This document shows, piece after piece, positions 24,537 through 32,127 of a stretch of 64,000 nucleotides of DNA; the stretch's first letter is position 1; every line of letters starts with the position of its first letter. The notes under the pieces are model-generated. The model was not told where the DNA came from and ran no database searches. It saw only the letters and a list, made by a program, of their open reading frames with translations. The stretch is from Myxococcales bacterium. GTDB lineage: Bacteria; Myxococcota_A; Polyangia; Palsa-1104; JAEUJZ01. Location: NCBI GenBank assembly GCA_016794465.1, contig JAEUKA010000102.1, forward strand, positions 33,773-97,772, given 5' to 3'. Position numbers and translations under genes: made by a program.

Positions 24537-25165
24537 AACGAGATGTTGAGGCCGAGCTGTGAGCTGGGGTAGCCGAACTGAATGTTCATGCCGACTTTCT
24601 GCGTGAAGTGAAAGTTGGCGCCGAGCTGAAACAGCGGGAAGCCGCGCAGCCAAAATCCGCCGTAGGCATTGTCGGCGAACCACGGCCAGATTCCGAATCC
24701 GAGGTTGGCGTACACGCTGATCATCTCGATCAGGTAGAACCGCCACTGCATCATCGGCCCAATCGGCAGCGAGAAGAACCAGTACGAGTTCCAGCCGTAG
24801 TAGCTCGGGTGAAACATCGTGTCGATGAAGAAGCCGACGTAGACGGCGTTGTTAATCGAGGGGACAAAGCCGTTGTGCAGGACCGGAAAGAGCATCGAGA
24901 TGCCCGGCCCAACCGCGTAGTTGCCGTAGAAGTAGCCGCAGAAGTTGTTGCCGTTGCCGTTGTTCCAGTTGTAGCAGGGGCGACCTCCACCGAGTCCGGA
25001 GTCGTAGTAGGCGCTGCCGTGGATGTTCAGCTCGATCGCTCGCTTGCCGGAGAACGGGCGGTTGATGATGAGGTCAGCGGCAGCATCGCGTGGTGCAATC
25101 AGGGAGCCCTGACCAACCAGCGAAAACAGGACCGCGAGAGTGCAGAGAAAGTTCCGAAGTCTCAT
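24533..25165 (-). CDS. Exported aromatic-rich protein, probable small outer-membrane protein
   Basis: A 210-aa protein starting MRLRNFLCTLAVLFSLVGQG, a signal peptide, chosen because GAAGGAG lies nine bases upstream of the ATG at 25165. The mature protein is very rich in Gly, Asn, Phe, Tyr and Trp (for example YYDSGLGGGRPCYNWNNG and FHPSYYGWNSYWFFSLPIG) and ends in phenylalanine (QLGLNISF), as many outer-membrane barrels do. Alternating hydrophobic stretches fit an 8-stranded barrel. No family recognised. Confidence 0.6.
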   Translation of the reverse strand: MRLRNFLCTLAVLFSLVGQGSLIAPRDAAADLIINRPFSGKRAIELNIHGSAYYDSGLGGGRPCYNWNNGNGNNFCGYFYGNYAVGPGISMLFPVLHNGFVPSINNAVYVGFFIDTMFHPSYYGWNSYWFFSLPIGPMMQWRFYLIEMISVYANLGFGIWPWFADNAYGGFWLRGFPLFQLGANFHFTQKVGMNIQFGYPSSQLGLNISF

Positions 25166-25279
25166 GGTGTCCACTCCTTCGCCCACAGCGTCACTGTTTC
25201 AGCAACCGGGCAGACTTACTTTACGGGATGTCGCGCATCGCCGACAAATCTTTCCTTCGTCGAGGGGAAAACATTGTGC

Positions 25280-25308
25280 TTGCAGGCGTCGCAAAGCCCG
25301 TGTAGGAA
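25280..25308 (+). promoter_or_regulatory. Weak candidate promoter for tRNA-Arg
   Basis: TTGCAG (25280-25285) and TAGGAA (25303-25308) are separated by 17 bases and end 20 bases before the tRNA. Each hexamer matches the sigma-70 consensus at only three positions, so this is tentative. Confidence 0.25.
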
Positions 25309-25328
25309 TGCGATTCGTCTGTGAGTTC

Positions 25329-25402
25329 GGGCATTTAGCTCAGCTGGATAGAGCGTTGGCCTCCGAAGCCAAAGGCCGCAGGTTCGAATCCTGCAATGCC
25401 CA
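25329..25402 (+). tRNA. tRNA-Arg (anticodon CCG)
   Basis: A complete cloverleaf can be drawn. The acceptor stem is GGGCATT pairing with AATGCCC, the D arm contains TAGCTCAGCTGGATAGAGC, and the anticodon stem is TTGGC/GCCAA with loop CTCCGAA (anticodon CCG, reading CGG). The T stem is GCAGG/CCTGC with loop TTCGAAT. The discriminator base is A and CCA is not encoded. A long reading frame runs through it into the EamA gene; that upstream extension is rejected. Confidence 0.95.
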
Positions 25403-25415
25403 CAGAGCGGGGGAT

Positions 25416-26300
25416 GTGAAAGCCGTCGGTCAAACGGATGGGCGCAGGACCTGGCATAGCAGCTGGCTCCTCGTCTTGGCGTCGCTGCTCTTTGCGGTCA
25501 TGGCGGTGTGCGCCAAAGAGGCCGCAGCTCGCTTACCGGGGGCGCAGGTTGCTTGTATGCGCCTCAGCTTGGGGGCGGTGACCGTCGCTGTCTTGGCTGC
25601 CGGTGGGCTCAAGCTTCGGCCGCACAACTTGGCGGCGCTGCTCTTGCGCGGGCTGCTCGGAGGCGGCGCGGTGCTGTTCTACTTCGTAGCGATCGCGCAC
25701 TTGCCCGTTGGCGTTGCGACCTTGCTCAACAATAGCTCGCCGCTGTTCGTGGCGGTCTTCTCGTGGGTGTTTCTGCGGGAACCGATGAGCGTGCGGACGC
25801 TGCTGGCGCTGCTACTTACGTCGGTGGGTGTGGCGATGGTTGTGCTTGGCAGTGGTTCATTCGGCGGCAACCGTCCGCTCGAGTGGCGCTGGGTGCTGGC
25901 CGCGCTCGGCTCGGCGGTGCTTGCTGGTGGGGCGGTGACGACGGTGCGGGCCATGCGCAAGCGCGAAGGTTCGTGGGAGATCTTTCTGGCGTTCTGTCTG
26001 ATTGGCTCGCTGGTGACAGCTGTGCCTACGGCCATCGACTTTGTGTGGCCAACCAGTCGCGACATGTTTTGGGTGGTTCTGACTGGGCTGTTGTCGATTG
26101 GCTCGCAGGTCCTGACGACCTATTCGCTGAAAGACGTGCCGGCGGTGCGGGCGGGGCTGATCCTGCAGCTGACGCCGATCTCGACGTTCGCGCTGGGAGC
26201 GGTGTGGCTGGGGGAGTTCCCGTCGCTGTTCGGCTGGCTTGGCGCGGGCGTGACGATTGGTGGCGTCTGCTGGGGCATGCTGCAGCGCTCAAGCAAATAG
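25416..26300 (+). CDS. EamA/DMT-superfamily permease
   Basis: A 294-aa protein with about ten membrane helices arranged as two EamA repeats of five, the drug/metabolite transporter layout. Typical patterns are LLRGLLGGGAVLFYFVAIAH, LLNNSSPLFVAVFSWVFLRE in the first half and LILQLTPISTFALGAVWLGE in the second. The GTG at 25416, preceded by GAGCGGGGG, gives the usual length of the family. It begins 13 bases after the tRNA and probably shares its transcript. Substrate unknown. Confidence 0.85.
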   Translation: MKAVGQTDGRRTWHSSWLLVLASLLFAVMAVCAKEAAARLPGAQVACMRLSLGAVTVAVLAAGGLKLRPHNLAALLLRGLLGGGAVLFYFVAIAHLPVGVATLLNNSSPLFVAVFSWVFLREPMSVRTLLALLLTSVGVAMVVLGSGSFGGNRPLEWRWVLAALGSAVLAGGAVTTVRAMRKREGSWEIFLAFCLIGSLVTAVPTAIDFVWPTSRDMFWVVLTGLLSIGSQVLTTYSLKDVPAVRAGLILQLTPISTFALGAVWLGEFPSLFGWLGAGVTIGGVCWGMLQRSSK

Positions 26301-26397
26301 CACGAACGACTGCGCCGCAAGAGGGCAGACCGCAAGCTCACGCCCGGCCAAAAGCACGGGGTGAGGTTATGGTGTGGGAAAGAAAGCGGGAGGGAGA

Positions 26398-26841
26398 CTA
26401 CGCGGCGGTGACTTGGACTTTGAGCTTGGCAACGACGCCGAGGCTCAGCTTGATGTCCACGTTGTAGTCGCCAACGGTCTTGATGTGCTCGGCAAGGTGG
26501 ATCTTTTTGCGATCCAGGGTCAAGCCGAACTTCTTGGCCTCTTCCTCGATGTCACGGGTCGAGACGGTACCGAACAGCTTGCCTGCCTCGCCGGACTGAC
26601 GAGAGAACTTGAGGGTGATGCCAGCGATCTTGTCGGCCACCGCTTGGGCGTCCTTCATCAGCTTGGCATTGCGCTGCGCGATCGTTCGCTTGTGGTGCTC
26701 AAGAAGCTTGACGTTGCGCTCGGTGGCCAGAACTGCGAGCCCTTGCGGGATCAGGTAGTTCCGTCCATAACCGGGCTTCACCGAGACAAGCTCACCGCTC
26801 TTGCCGAGGTTCGAGATGTCCTCGCGAAGAATGATTTGCAT
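26398..26841 (-). CDS. rplI: 50S ribosomal protein L9
   Basis: A 147-aa protein of the expected length. The N-terminal domain has the L9 signature MQIILREDISNLGKSGELVS and VKPGYGRNYLIPQGLA. A long connecting helix and a C-terminal domain with GKLFGTVSTRDIEE follow. It is the last gene of the rpsF-rpsR-rplI cluster, 11 bases after rpsR. Confidence 0.97.
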   Translation of the reverse strand: MQIILREDISNLGKSGELVSVKPGYGRNYLIPQGLAVLATERNVKLLEHHKRTIAQRNAKLMKDAQAVADKIAGITLKFSRQSGEAGKLFGTVSTRDIEEEAKKFGLTLDRKKIHLAEHIKTVGDYNVDIKLSLGVVAKLKVQVTAA

Positions 26842-26852
26842 GGGCTGACTCC

Positions 26853-27173
26853 TTACGCTCCCGTCACCGTGTAGGGCAGAAGCGCGATCATACGCGAGCG
26901 GCGGACCGACAGAGCGACCTTCCGCTGGTGTTTCGCACAGTTGCCCGAAATCCGACGCGGAACAATCTTGCCGCGATCGGTCACGAAGTACTTGAGGAGC
27001 TGTGGGTCCTTGTAGTCAATGACCAGCGTCTTGTCGGCACAGAAGCGGCACACCTTGCGACGGGTGAAGCCACGCTTGCGAACCGACGAGCCGCCCTTCT
27101 TATCTGCTCCGTTTGCGCCGCCACGGGGACCACGGCGAGGGGCGCCTTGGGAATCATCCATCTCAATCGACAT
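26853..27173 (-). CDS. rpsR: 30S ribosomal protein S18
   Basis: A 106-aa protein with the S18 core (VCRFCADKTLVIDYKDPQLL, ISGNCAKHQRKVALSVRRSR). The N-terminus is extended by about 30 Gly/Arg-rich residues compared with the usual 75-80 aa. The core keeps CxxC and another Cys, indicating the zinc-binding form of S18. It lies three bases downstream of rpsF. Confidence 0.96.
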   Translation of the reverse strand: MSIEMDDSQGAPRRGPRGGANGADKKGGSSVRKRGFTRRKVCRFCADKTLVIDYKDPQLLKYFVTDRGKIVPRRISGNCAKHQRKVALSVRRSRMIALLPYTVTGA

Positions 27174-27176
27174 GGC

Positions 27177-27704
27177 TTACTCCTCCCCCTTCTCGGTGTG
27201 GCGAGACAACGCGGCTTCCTCAAGCTCGGGATCGAACTCGTCGTCGTCGTCCTCTTCGTCACGGAACCGCGACGCAACCGCCGCGCCAGTCGCCAGCTCT
27301 TCCTCATCAGGAATCGTCGTGGCGGCCTTGACGTAGGTGTCTTCGTCCACTGCGCTCGGGCGAGCATCGGACACGACATCCTCATCGACTTTGACGGTGT
27401 AGTAGCGAATGACCGACTCGAGCATCCGCAGGTTGCGCTCGATCTCTTCGACCATTCCGCTCGAGCCCAGGTACTGCCAATACAGGTAGATTCCCTTGAG
27501 CTGCTTCTTGATCTCGTACGCGAGCTTGCGCTTGCCCCAGTTATCGAGCTTGAGGACCTTGCCGCCCATTTGCTCGATGACGTTGCGTACACGGTTGTTG
27601 ACGGAGCTGATGCCGTCTTGGTTGATCTCCGGCCGCAAGATGAAGATGGTTTCATACTCGCGTTTGGTTCCGGGTTCGTCCCGCATGGACATTTGTTGTG
27701 CCAT
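27177..27704 (-). CDS. rpsF: 30S ribosomal protein S6
   Basis: A 175-aa protein. The S6 fold is recognised from REYETIFILRPEINQDGISS, KLDNWGKRKLAYEIKKQLKG and RNLRMLESVIRYYTVKVDED. The C-terminus is extended by about 60 acidic residues (RFRDEEDDDDEFDPELEEAA). The ATG at 27704 follows AGGAGG at seven bases and is preferred over longer upstream frames. It leads the rpsF-rpsR-rplI cluster. Confidence 0.95.
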   Translation of the reverse strand: MAQQMSMRDEPGTKREYETIFILRPEINQDGISSVNNRVRNVIEQMGGKVLKLDNWGKRKLAYEIKKQLKGIYLYWQYLGSSGMVEEIERNLRMLESVIRYYTVKVDEDVVSDARPSAVDEDTYVKAATTIPDEEELATGAAVASRFRDEEDDDDEFDPELEEAALSRHTEKGEE

Positions 27705-27842
27705 CACGTTCCTCCTGGGTAATAGAGCCCTCGGTCGCGCCGAGGACGAGGACAAATCGGGCATTAAAAGACACGATCGCCTGCGCCCGGTCAAGCGGAT
27801 CTTCGTGAAATCGCAGGATCATCCCCGCGAATGAGCCAGTTG

Positions 27843-28460
27843 TTACGACTCGGGAGCAGCTCCTAACTTGCCCCGCCCGTCTCCGTTGTGACGATTCATG
27901 GCGTAGACAAGGCCGTGACGGACGATGTCTTCGACGGCGGAGGCCAGCGTATCGAGAAACGGCGACAGCTCGCGCTGCTCGGCTTTGCCAAACGGTCCGA
28001 GTACGTGGCCAACCACCCGCTCGCCTTTGGCTTCACCACCAACGTTGGGACGACCGACGCCTCCACGGACTCGCAGATAGTCTGGACCGAGCAGCCCCGA
28101 GATCGACCGCAGGCCGTTGTGTCCGCCATGTCCGCCGCCTTGCTTCACTTTCAGCCGCCCAAAATCGAGGTCGATGTCGTCATGAATGACGATGATCTGC
28201 GACGGCTCTAACTGAAAAAACGTCGCCGCTCGCTGAACCGGCCCCCCCGACAGGTTCATGTACTGCATCGGTTTTTGGAGATGGATCTTTTGACCAAATG
28301 CTTCGAGCTGACTGACCTCGCTGTTCCACTTGCTGCGAAAGTCACTTTTGCGGCCACCCCACTGTTCAATGAGGCGGTCGGCGACCATGAAGCCGATGTT
28401 GTGGCGAGACTGTTCGTACTCGGGGCCGGGGTTGCCAAGGCCCACGACCAGCCAAGTCAC
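27843..28460 (-). CDS. pth: Peptidyl-tRNA hydrolase
   Basis: A 205-aa enzyme that releases tRNA from prematurely dropped peptidyl-tRNA. Signatures are WLVVGLGNPGPEYEQSRHNI with the catalytic His20, QKPMQYMNLSGGPV with the Asn, VIHDDIDLDFGRLKVKQGGG with the Asp93 partner, and GHNGLRSI. It starts with GTG one base inside the rplY stop codon, so the two are coupled. The rplY-pth order is widespread. Confidence 0.96.
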   Translation of the reverse strand: MTWLVVGLGNPGPEYEQSRHNIGFMVADRLIEQWGGRKSDFRSKWNSEVSQLEAFGQKIHLQKPMQYMNLSGGPVQRAATFFQLEPSQIIVIHDDIDLDFGRLKVKQGGGHGGHNGLRSISGLLGPDYLRVRGGVGRPNVGGEAKGERVVGHVLGPFGKAEQRELSPFLDTLASAVEDIVRHGLVYAMNRHNGDGRGKLGAAPES

Positions 28461-29206
28461 TACTTCTTACCGCCTGCTGCTGGCTTGGCCGCTGCTGCCG
28501 GCTTGGCCGCTGCTGCCGGCTTGGCCGCTGCCTTGTCGCCAGCCTTCGCCGCTGCTGGTGCGGGAGTCTTGGCGGATGCCGCGCCCGGCTTGGCGTCTGT
28601 TCCAGCGGCTGCTTCAGTGCCCGCTGCTGCCTCGGCGCCCTTCTCGGCCTTCGGTGCAGTCACGACACAGACCGTGGTGCTGCTCGCGAGTGCAACGGTG
28701 ACCCCCACCGGTAGCTTGAGATCGGAAGCGTGGATGGCCTGACCGATGTTCAGCGTCGAGATATCAATCTCGAGCTTCGCGGGGATGGCGCCGGGAACGC
28801 AGGTGATGGGCAGCGTGCGATAGACCTGATGGAGCGTTCCACCAGCGGCGATGCCGGGGCTCTTGCCGACGATCGCCACCGGGATCGTGGCCTTCACCGG
28901 CTTGCTCACATCGACGCGCAGAAGGTCGGCGTGAAGAAAGTGGCCGCGCAGGACATGCTTTTGAGAATCCTTGACCATGACCGGGATCGTGCCCTGCTGA
29001 CCCTCGACGGTGAGCATGAGCAGCGTGTTGCGACCCTTGACCGGGTCCAGAGACTTTTGCAGATCCACCGGCGACAACTGCAGATTCAGCGGAGCGTCCT
29101 TTCCGCCGTAACAGACCACCGGGATCAGACCCTTGGCCCGTAGCTTGGTGTTGGTTTCTTTGCCAGTGGTGGTGCGCAGCTGCGCGGTAAGCTTTCCGAC
29201 TTCCAT
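28460..29206 (-). CDS. rplY: 50S ribosomal protein L25/TL5/Ctc
   Basis: A 248-aa L25 of the long (TL5/Ctc) form. The N-terminal 5S-rRNA-binding domain contains GKLTAQLRTTTGKETNTKLR and AKGLIPVVCYG; the C-terminal domain contains LKLPVGVTVALASSTTV. The last 60 residues are an Ala/Lys/Pro-rich low-complexity tail built from repeated AAKPAA units. It overlaps pth by one base. Confidence 0.94.
   Translation of the reverse strand: MEVGKLTAQLRTTTGKETNTKLRAKGLIPVVCYGGKDAPLNLQLSPVDLQKSLDPVKGRNTLLMLTVEGQQGTIPVMVKDSQKHVLRGHFLHADLLRVDVSKPVKATIPVAIVGKSPGIAAGGTLHQVYRTLPITCVPGAIPAKLEIDISTLNIGQAIHASDLKLPVGVTVALASSTTVCVVTAPKAEKGAEAAAGTEAAAGTDAKPGAASAKTPAPAAAKAGDKAAAKPAAAAKPAAAAKPAAGGKK
28482..28531. repeat. 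18-bp tandem repeat in the rplY tail
   Basis: GGCTTGGCCGCTGCTGCC is repeated at 28482 and 28500, with a partial third copy at 28518. It encodes the Ala/Lys/Pro repeats of the L25 C-terminal tail. Confidence 0.8.
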
Positions 29207-29498
29207 CTTGATGTGCCTCTGTTCGGTAACTTCCGGGATGACGACAACCTGTCGAACATCCCCGCTCGCCCGGCCCGCGCCAGGGAGCCGCCTCGCCTTG
29301 GATACTTGGATAGCGAGGGGGTCAATGAAGAATCGACAAGAAAACCGCCATAGTTTCGCGGCCTTGTCAAGCGATGGGTGGGCTGCTCACTCGAAGAAGC
29401 TTGCGTGCGAAGGAACCTGCGCTCGAAAGAACCCGCGCTCGGGCCGTGGTATGATGTGGCGTTTGCCGACTGTAACGAGCACGGCACAGAAGGAAGTG

Positions 29499-30020
29499 AT
29501 GCTTACGGGGTTGACCGTTGGGTTTGACTGTCCTCCGGGTTTGGTGAGCCTGCTTACGGATGGAGATGGCGCAGACTTGGTGAGGCTGGTGCCGCAAGGG
29601 GAAGTCGATGCCTGTCTGTTGGTCAGTCGCCGACCGCTGTTCGCGACCGGAAATCAGTCGCTCCACCCCGAGCTGCTGCTGGATGAAGTGCTCAGTCAGC
29701 AGCCACAGTTTCGGGTGGTGCGGCGCTCACCAGCGGAGCAGATCCAGTCGTCGGTAGGGCGGATGCACCTTCTGCGCGTGGTCGGCTGGCACGGCGAGCC
29801 CAAGATCGCACTCGGCCAGCTGGTGGCGCTATTTTCCCCGACCAATCCTGCTTTGCCGTCGTGCGCGGCGGTGTCGATTTTCATCTGGTACACGGAAAAG
29901 GCGGGTCGCAAGTACGCTCCGCAGGCGATGGCGCTGTTTCGTAGCTTGCGGGTGATGCCGGTGTCGCAGCAGAGCTGGCCGCCGTCTGATGTGCTCATTC
30001 CGCCGATGCCATCCACATAA
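29499..30020 (+). CDS. Hypothetical soluble protein
   Basis: A 173-aa protein with no signal peptide or membrane helix. The ATG at 29499 was chosen because AGAAGGAAG lies just upstream; in-frame ATGs at 29451 and 29454 are possible, and longer frames run into the rplY promoter. It appears to be one mixed alpha/beta domain (LTVGFDCPPGLVSLLTDG, VDACLLVSRRPLFATG, MHLLRVVGWHGEPKIALG). No family recognised. It is divergent from rplY and lies 130 bases upstream of the RiPP-like precursor gene. Confidence 0.55.
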   Translation: MLTGLTVGFDCPPGLVSLLTDGDGADLVRLVPQGEVDACLLVSRRPLFATGNQSLHPELLLDEVLSQQPQFRVVRRSPAEQIQSSVGRMHLLRVVGWHGEPKIALGQLVALFSPTNPALPSCAAVSIFIWYTEKAGRKYAPQAMALFRSLRVMPVSQQSWPPSDVLIPPMPST

Positions 30021-30149
30021 GGGCTCCGGCAGTGGCCTGTCCACGCTGCCATCCATAAAAGTCGTAGCTTGTGTGTGGGCGGGGATTGTCAGATAGACTA
30101 TCGCTGCGTTTCTTGGCCGCTTTTGGCCACATTTCAAGGAGATCGTCAC

Positions 30150-30368
30150 ATGAACAAGAAGATCCTCGCTGCTGTTGTCTCGACCCTCGCTTTCGGTACT
30201 GTTTCGATCGCCGCTGCGGATGAGGCGCCCGCTGCCGAGAAGCCCGCCAAGGCTGCCAAGAAGAAGGGCAAGGGCAAGGCCGAGGGTGACAAGCCGAAGG
30301 AAGGTGGTGAGAAGGCCTGTGGTGGCGATAAGGGCTGCGGCGGCAAAGACAAAGAGAAGGGCAAGTAG
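30150..30368 (+). CDS. Candidate HvfA/bufferin-like RiPP precursor peptide
   Basis: A 72-aa protein with AAGGAG eight bases before its ATG. MNKKILAAVVSTLAFGTVSI followed by AAADEA is a Sec signal peptide. The mature part is Lys/Ala/Glu/Gly-rich and ends in EKACGGDKGCGGKDKEKGK, with the only two cysteines in a short repeated (A/G)CGG context. This layout (signal peptide, charged low-complexity region, C-terminal Cys-Gly motifs) is that of HvfA and class-1 bufferins, whose cysteines are converted by DUF692 iron enzymes to copper-binding thiooxazole-type groups. A DUF692 gene and its DUF2063 partner follow. The chemistry is inferred from the family; only the gene context and motifs are seen here. 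Confidence 0.78.
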   Translation: MNKKILAAVVSTLAFGTVSIAAADEAPAAEKPAKAAKKKGKGKAEGDKPKEGGEKACGGDKGCGGKDKEKGK

Positions 30369-30391
30369 TCACCGCTGACAGAGGAAAAAGG

Positions 30392-30420
30392 GTCCTGGCC
30401 GGATTTTCTAGAGCCGGGAC
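30392..30420 (+). other. Hairpin after the precursor gene
   Basis: GTCCTGGC pairs with GCCGGGAC (8 bp including one G-U pair) around a 13-base loop, 23 bases after the precursor stop. It could stabilise the 3' end of the precursor mRNA. No T tract follows directly. Confidence 0.5.
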
Positions 30421-30427
30421 GCTGATT

Positions 30428-30460
30428 GGGTCGCAGCAGCAGCTCGCGGCCCTTTTTTTT
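30428..30460 (+). terminator. Intrinsic terminator between precursor and MNIO genes
   Basis: GGGTCGC (30428-30434) pairs with GCGGCCC (30446-30452), seven base pairs with one G-U, and is followed at once by eight T residues (30453-30460). It lies inside the presumed operon, so it should limit read-through and keep the precursor more abundant than the modifying enzymes, as is common in RiPP operons. Confidence 0.75.
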
Positions 30461-30505
30461 GCCGTGCAGTCGAGATATTGGGAAAACGCGAGCAAGGAGT
30501 CTGCG

Positions 30506-31348
30506 GTGAAGAAGGAACTGTCCGGCGTCGGCATTGGCCTGCGCCCGCGCTTTCTCGATCAGGATGACATCCTGGCGACGCGACGGCGTATCGACTTTTT
30601 GGAGCTGATTCCCGAGAACTGGGTGACGCGGGGTGGCAAGCGACGGGCGCAGCTTTTGGCGTGTGTCGAGCGCTGGCCGCTGGTGCCGCACAGTGTCTCG
30701 CTGAACATCGGGGGGCTTGATCCGCTGGATGTGGCGCTGCTCGATGCGCTGGCGGAGCTGTGTGAAGCCTGCGCGGCGCCGTTTTTTTCGGATCACTTGG
30801 TCTATTCTTCCGTCGCTGGGCAGCCGCTGCACGACCTGTTGCCACTGCCTTTTACCGAAGAGGTGGTGGCGCATGTGGCGGCGCGCCATGCCGAGGCCCA
30901 GAGGCGAGTGGGCCGACCGCTGGTGCTCGAGAATGCGACGTTTTATTCCCATATGCCCGGCAGCACGATGGGCGAGGCCGAGTTCCTGCGGGCAGTCTGT
31001 GAGGCGGCGGACTGTGGGCTGCTGCTCGACGTGAACAACGTCTATGTGAACAGCCAAAATCACGGCTTTGATCCGTATCAATTTATCGACAAGATGCCGC
31101 TTGCGCGGGTTCGGCAGCTTCACTTGGCGGGGCATACGCTGGTTGGCGATACGATCATCGATACCCACATTGGGCCGATCATCGAGCCGGTGTGGAGCTT
31201 GTACCGTCACACCCTGCGGCGAGCGGGGCGGCTGATTCCGACGCTGATCGAGTGGGACCAGGACATTCCACCCCTCGATGAGGTCTTGGATGAGGCCGAT
31301 CGGGCCCGTGCCGAGGCAGTGGCGGTGCTGGGCAAGGAGTGCTTATGA
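30506..31348 (+). CDS. DUF692 multinuclear non-heme iron oxidase (MNIO, HvfB/MbnB family)
   Basis: A 280-aa TIM-barrel enzyme. The GTG at 30506 is used because AAGGAG lies eight bases upstream and the length then fits the family. Metal-ligand and signature motifs are all present: FFSDHLVYS, LLPLPFTEE, VLENATFY, GLLLDVNNVYVNSQNHGFDP, LHLAGHT, IIDTHIGPI and LIEWDQDIP. Characterised members (MbnB, HvfB, ChrH, TglH) use two or three iron ions and oxygen to modify cysteines of peptide substrates. Its likely substrate is the two-cysteine peptide encoded upstream. It overlaps the DUF2063 gene (ATGA). Confidence 0.92.
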   Translation: MKKELSGVGIGLRPRFLDQDDILATRRRIDFLELIPENWVTRGGKRRAQLLACVERWPLVPHSVSLNIGGLDPLDVALLDALAELCEACAAPFFSDHLVYSSVAGQPLHDLLPLPFTEEVVAHVAARHAEAQRRVGRPLVLENATFYSHMPGSTMGEAEFLRAVCEAADCGLLLDVNNVYVNSQNHGFDPYQFIDKMPLARVRQLHLAGHTLVGDTIIDTHIGPIIEPVWSLYRHTLRRAGRLIPTLIEWDQDIPPLDEVLDEADRARAEAVAVLGKECL

Positions 31349-32127
31349 GGCTGGCCGATTTTTATGCTCGAATCGCGCCGTTTCTCCTCGGGGAGGCGTC
31401 GCATCCGCAGGCGGTAGAGTCGCTGTATGGTCAGCATGCCCCGTCGCCTGATGCCGATCGACTGGCGATCTATGGACGGTTCTGCCGACTGCATCGCCAT
31501 GAAACCATCGAGGGCGTTTATTCGACGCTGCACCAGTGCCTGACTCGCCAGCTGGGTGAAGAGTGTTGGTCGTCGCTGATTGCGGCGTATTTCCGCGCCC
31601 ATCCGATGCACCACTTCGAGCTGAATCACAACGCGGCGGCTTTTCCGCAGTTCCTGCAAACAGCCGATCTGCCGTCGCTGCTTGGCGATCGACAGCTGCC
31701 CAAGTTTGCGGCGGAGCTGGCGGACTTCGAGTGGTGGGAGTGGCAGACCCTCACTGCGAAAGATGACGAGGCGGACCGGGACCTCGACGGGGGAGCGCTG
31801 CGGCTGCACAGCTCGGTGGAGCTGCGACCCTACCAGTACGACTTTGTGGGCTGGCTGGATGACTGCGACGAGGATGCTCGACCGATTGAGCCCGAACGGG
31901 AAGCGACGATGGTGCTGTTTTGGCGGAATCGCTCGCTGTCAGCGCGCCGCGATCGGGTGAGTCCCGTGGAACTGCAGCTGATCAAGGCGGTCTTCGAGGG
32001 CGTTCCGATCGACGAAGCGCTGGCGCGTCGGATCGGCGTGCCGCTGCCGGAGCTGGCGGAGCTTTTGCTTGACCATCATCAAGCCGGCATTGTGATCGGG
32101 AGCGCGGGCTCGGTTTATAGTGCGTGA
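31345..32127 (+). CDS. DUF2063 MNIO partner protein (HvfC-like)
   Basis: A 260-aa protein. The N-terminal DUF2063 domain is recognised from RLAIYGRFCRLHRHETIEGV, LGEECWSSLIAAYFRAHPMH and the acidic/aromatic segment LADFEWWEWQTL. The C-terminal part is a small winged-helix-like domain (LIKAVFEGVPIDEALARRIG). In known MNIO systems this family (HvfC/BufC) binds the precursor leader and the iron enzyme. AAGGAG precedes its ATG, which overlaps the MNIO stop codon. It in turn overlaps the flavoprotein start, so three proteins are translationally coupled. Confidence 0.88.
   Translation: MRLADFYARIAPFLLGEASHPQAVESLYGQHAPSPDADRLAIYGRFCRLHRHETIEGVYSTLHQCLTRQLGEECWSSLIAAYFRAHPMHHFELNHNAAAFPQFLQTADLPSLLGDRQLPKFAAELADFEWWEWQTLTAKDDEADRDLDGGALRLHSSVELRPYQYDFVGWLDDCDEDARPIEPEREATMVLFWRNRSLSARRDRVSPVELQLIKAVFEGVPIDEALARRIGVPLPELAELLLDHHQAGIVIGSAGSVYSA

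Noticed and set aside
25140..25415. N-terminal extension of the EamA permease
   Set aside because: It reads through the complete tRNA-Arg gene. The GTG at 25416 gives the normal ten-helix protein.
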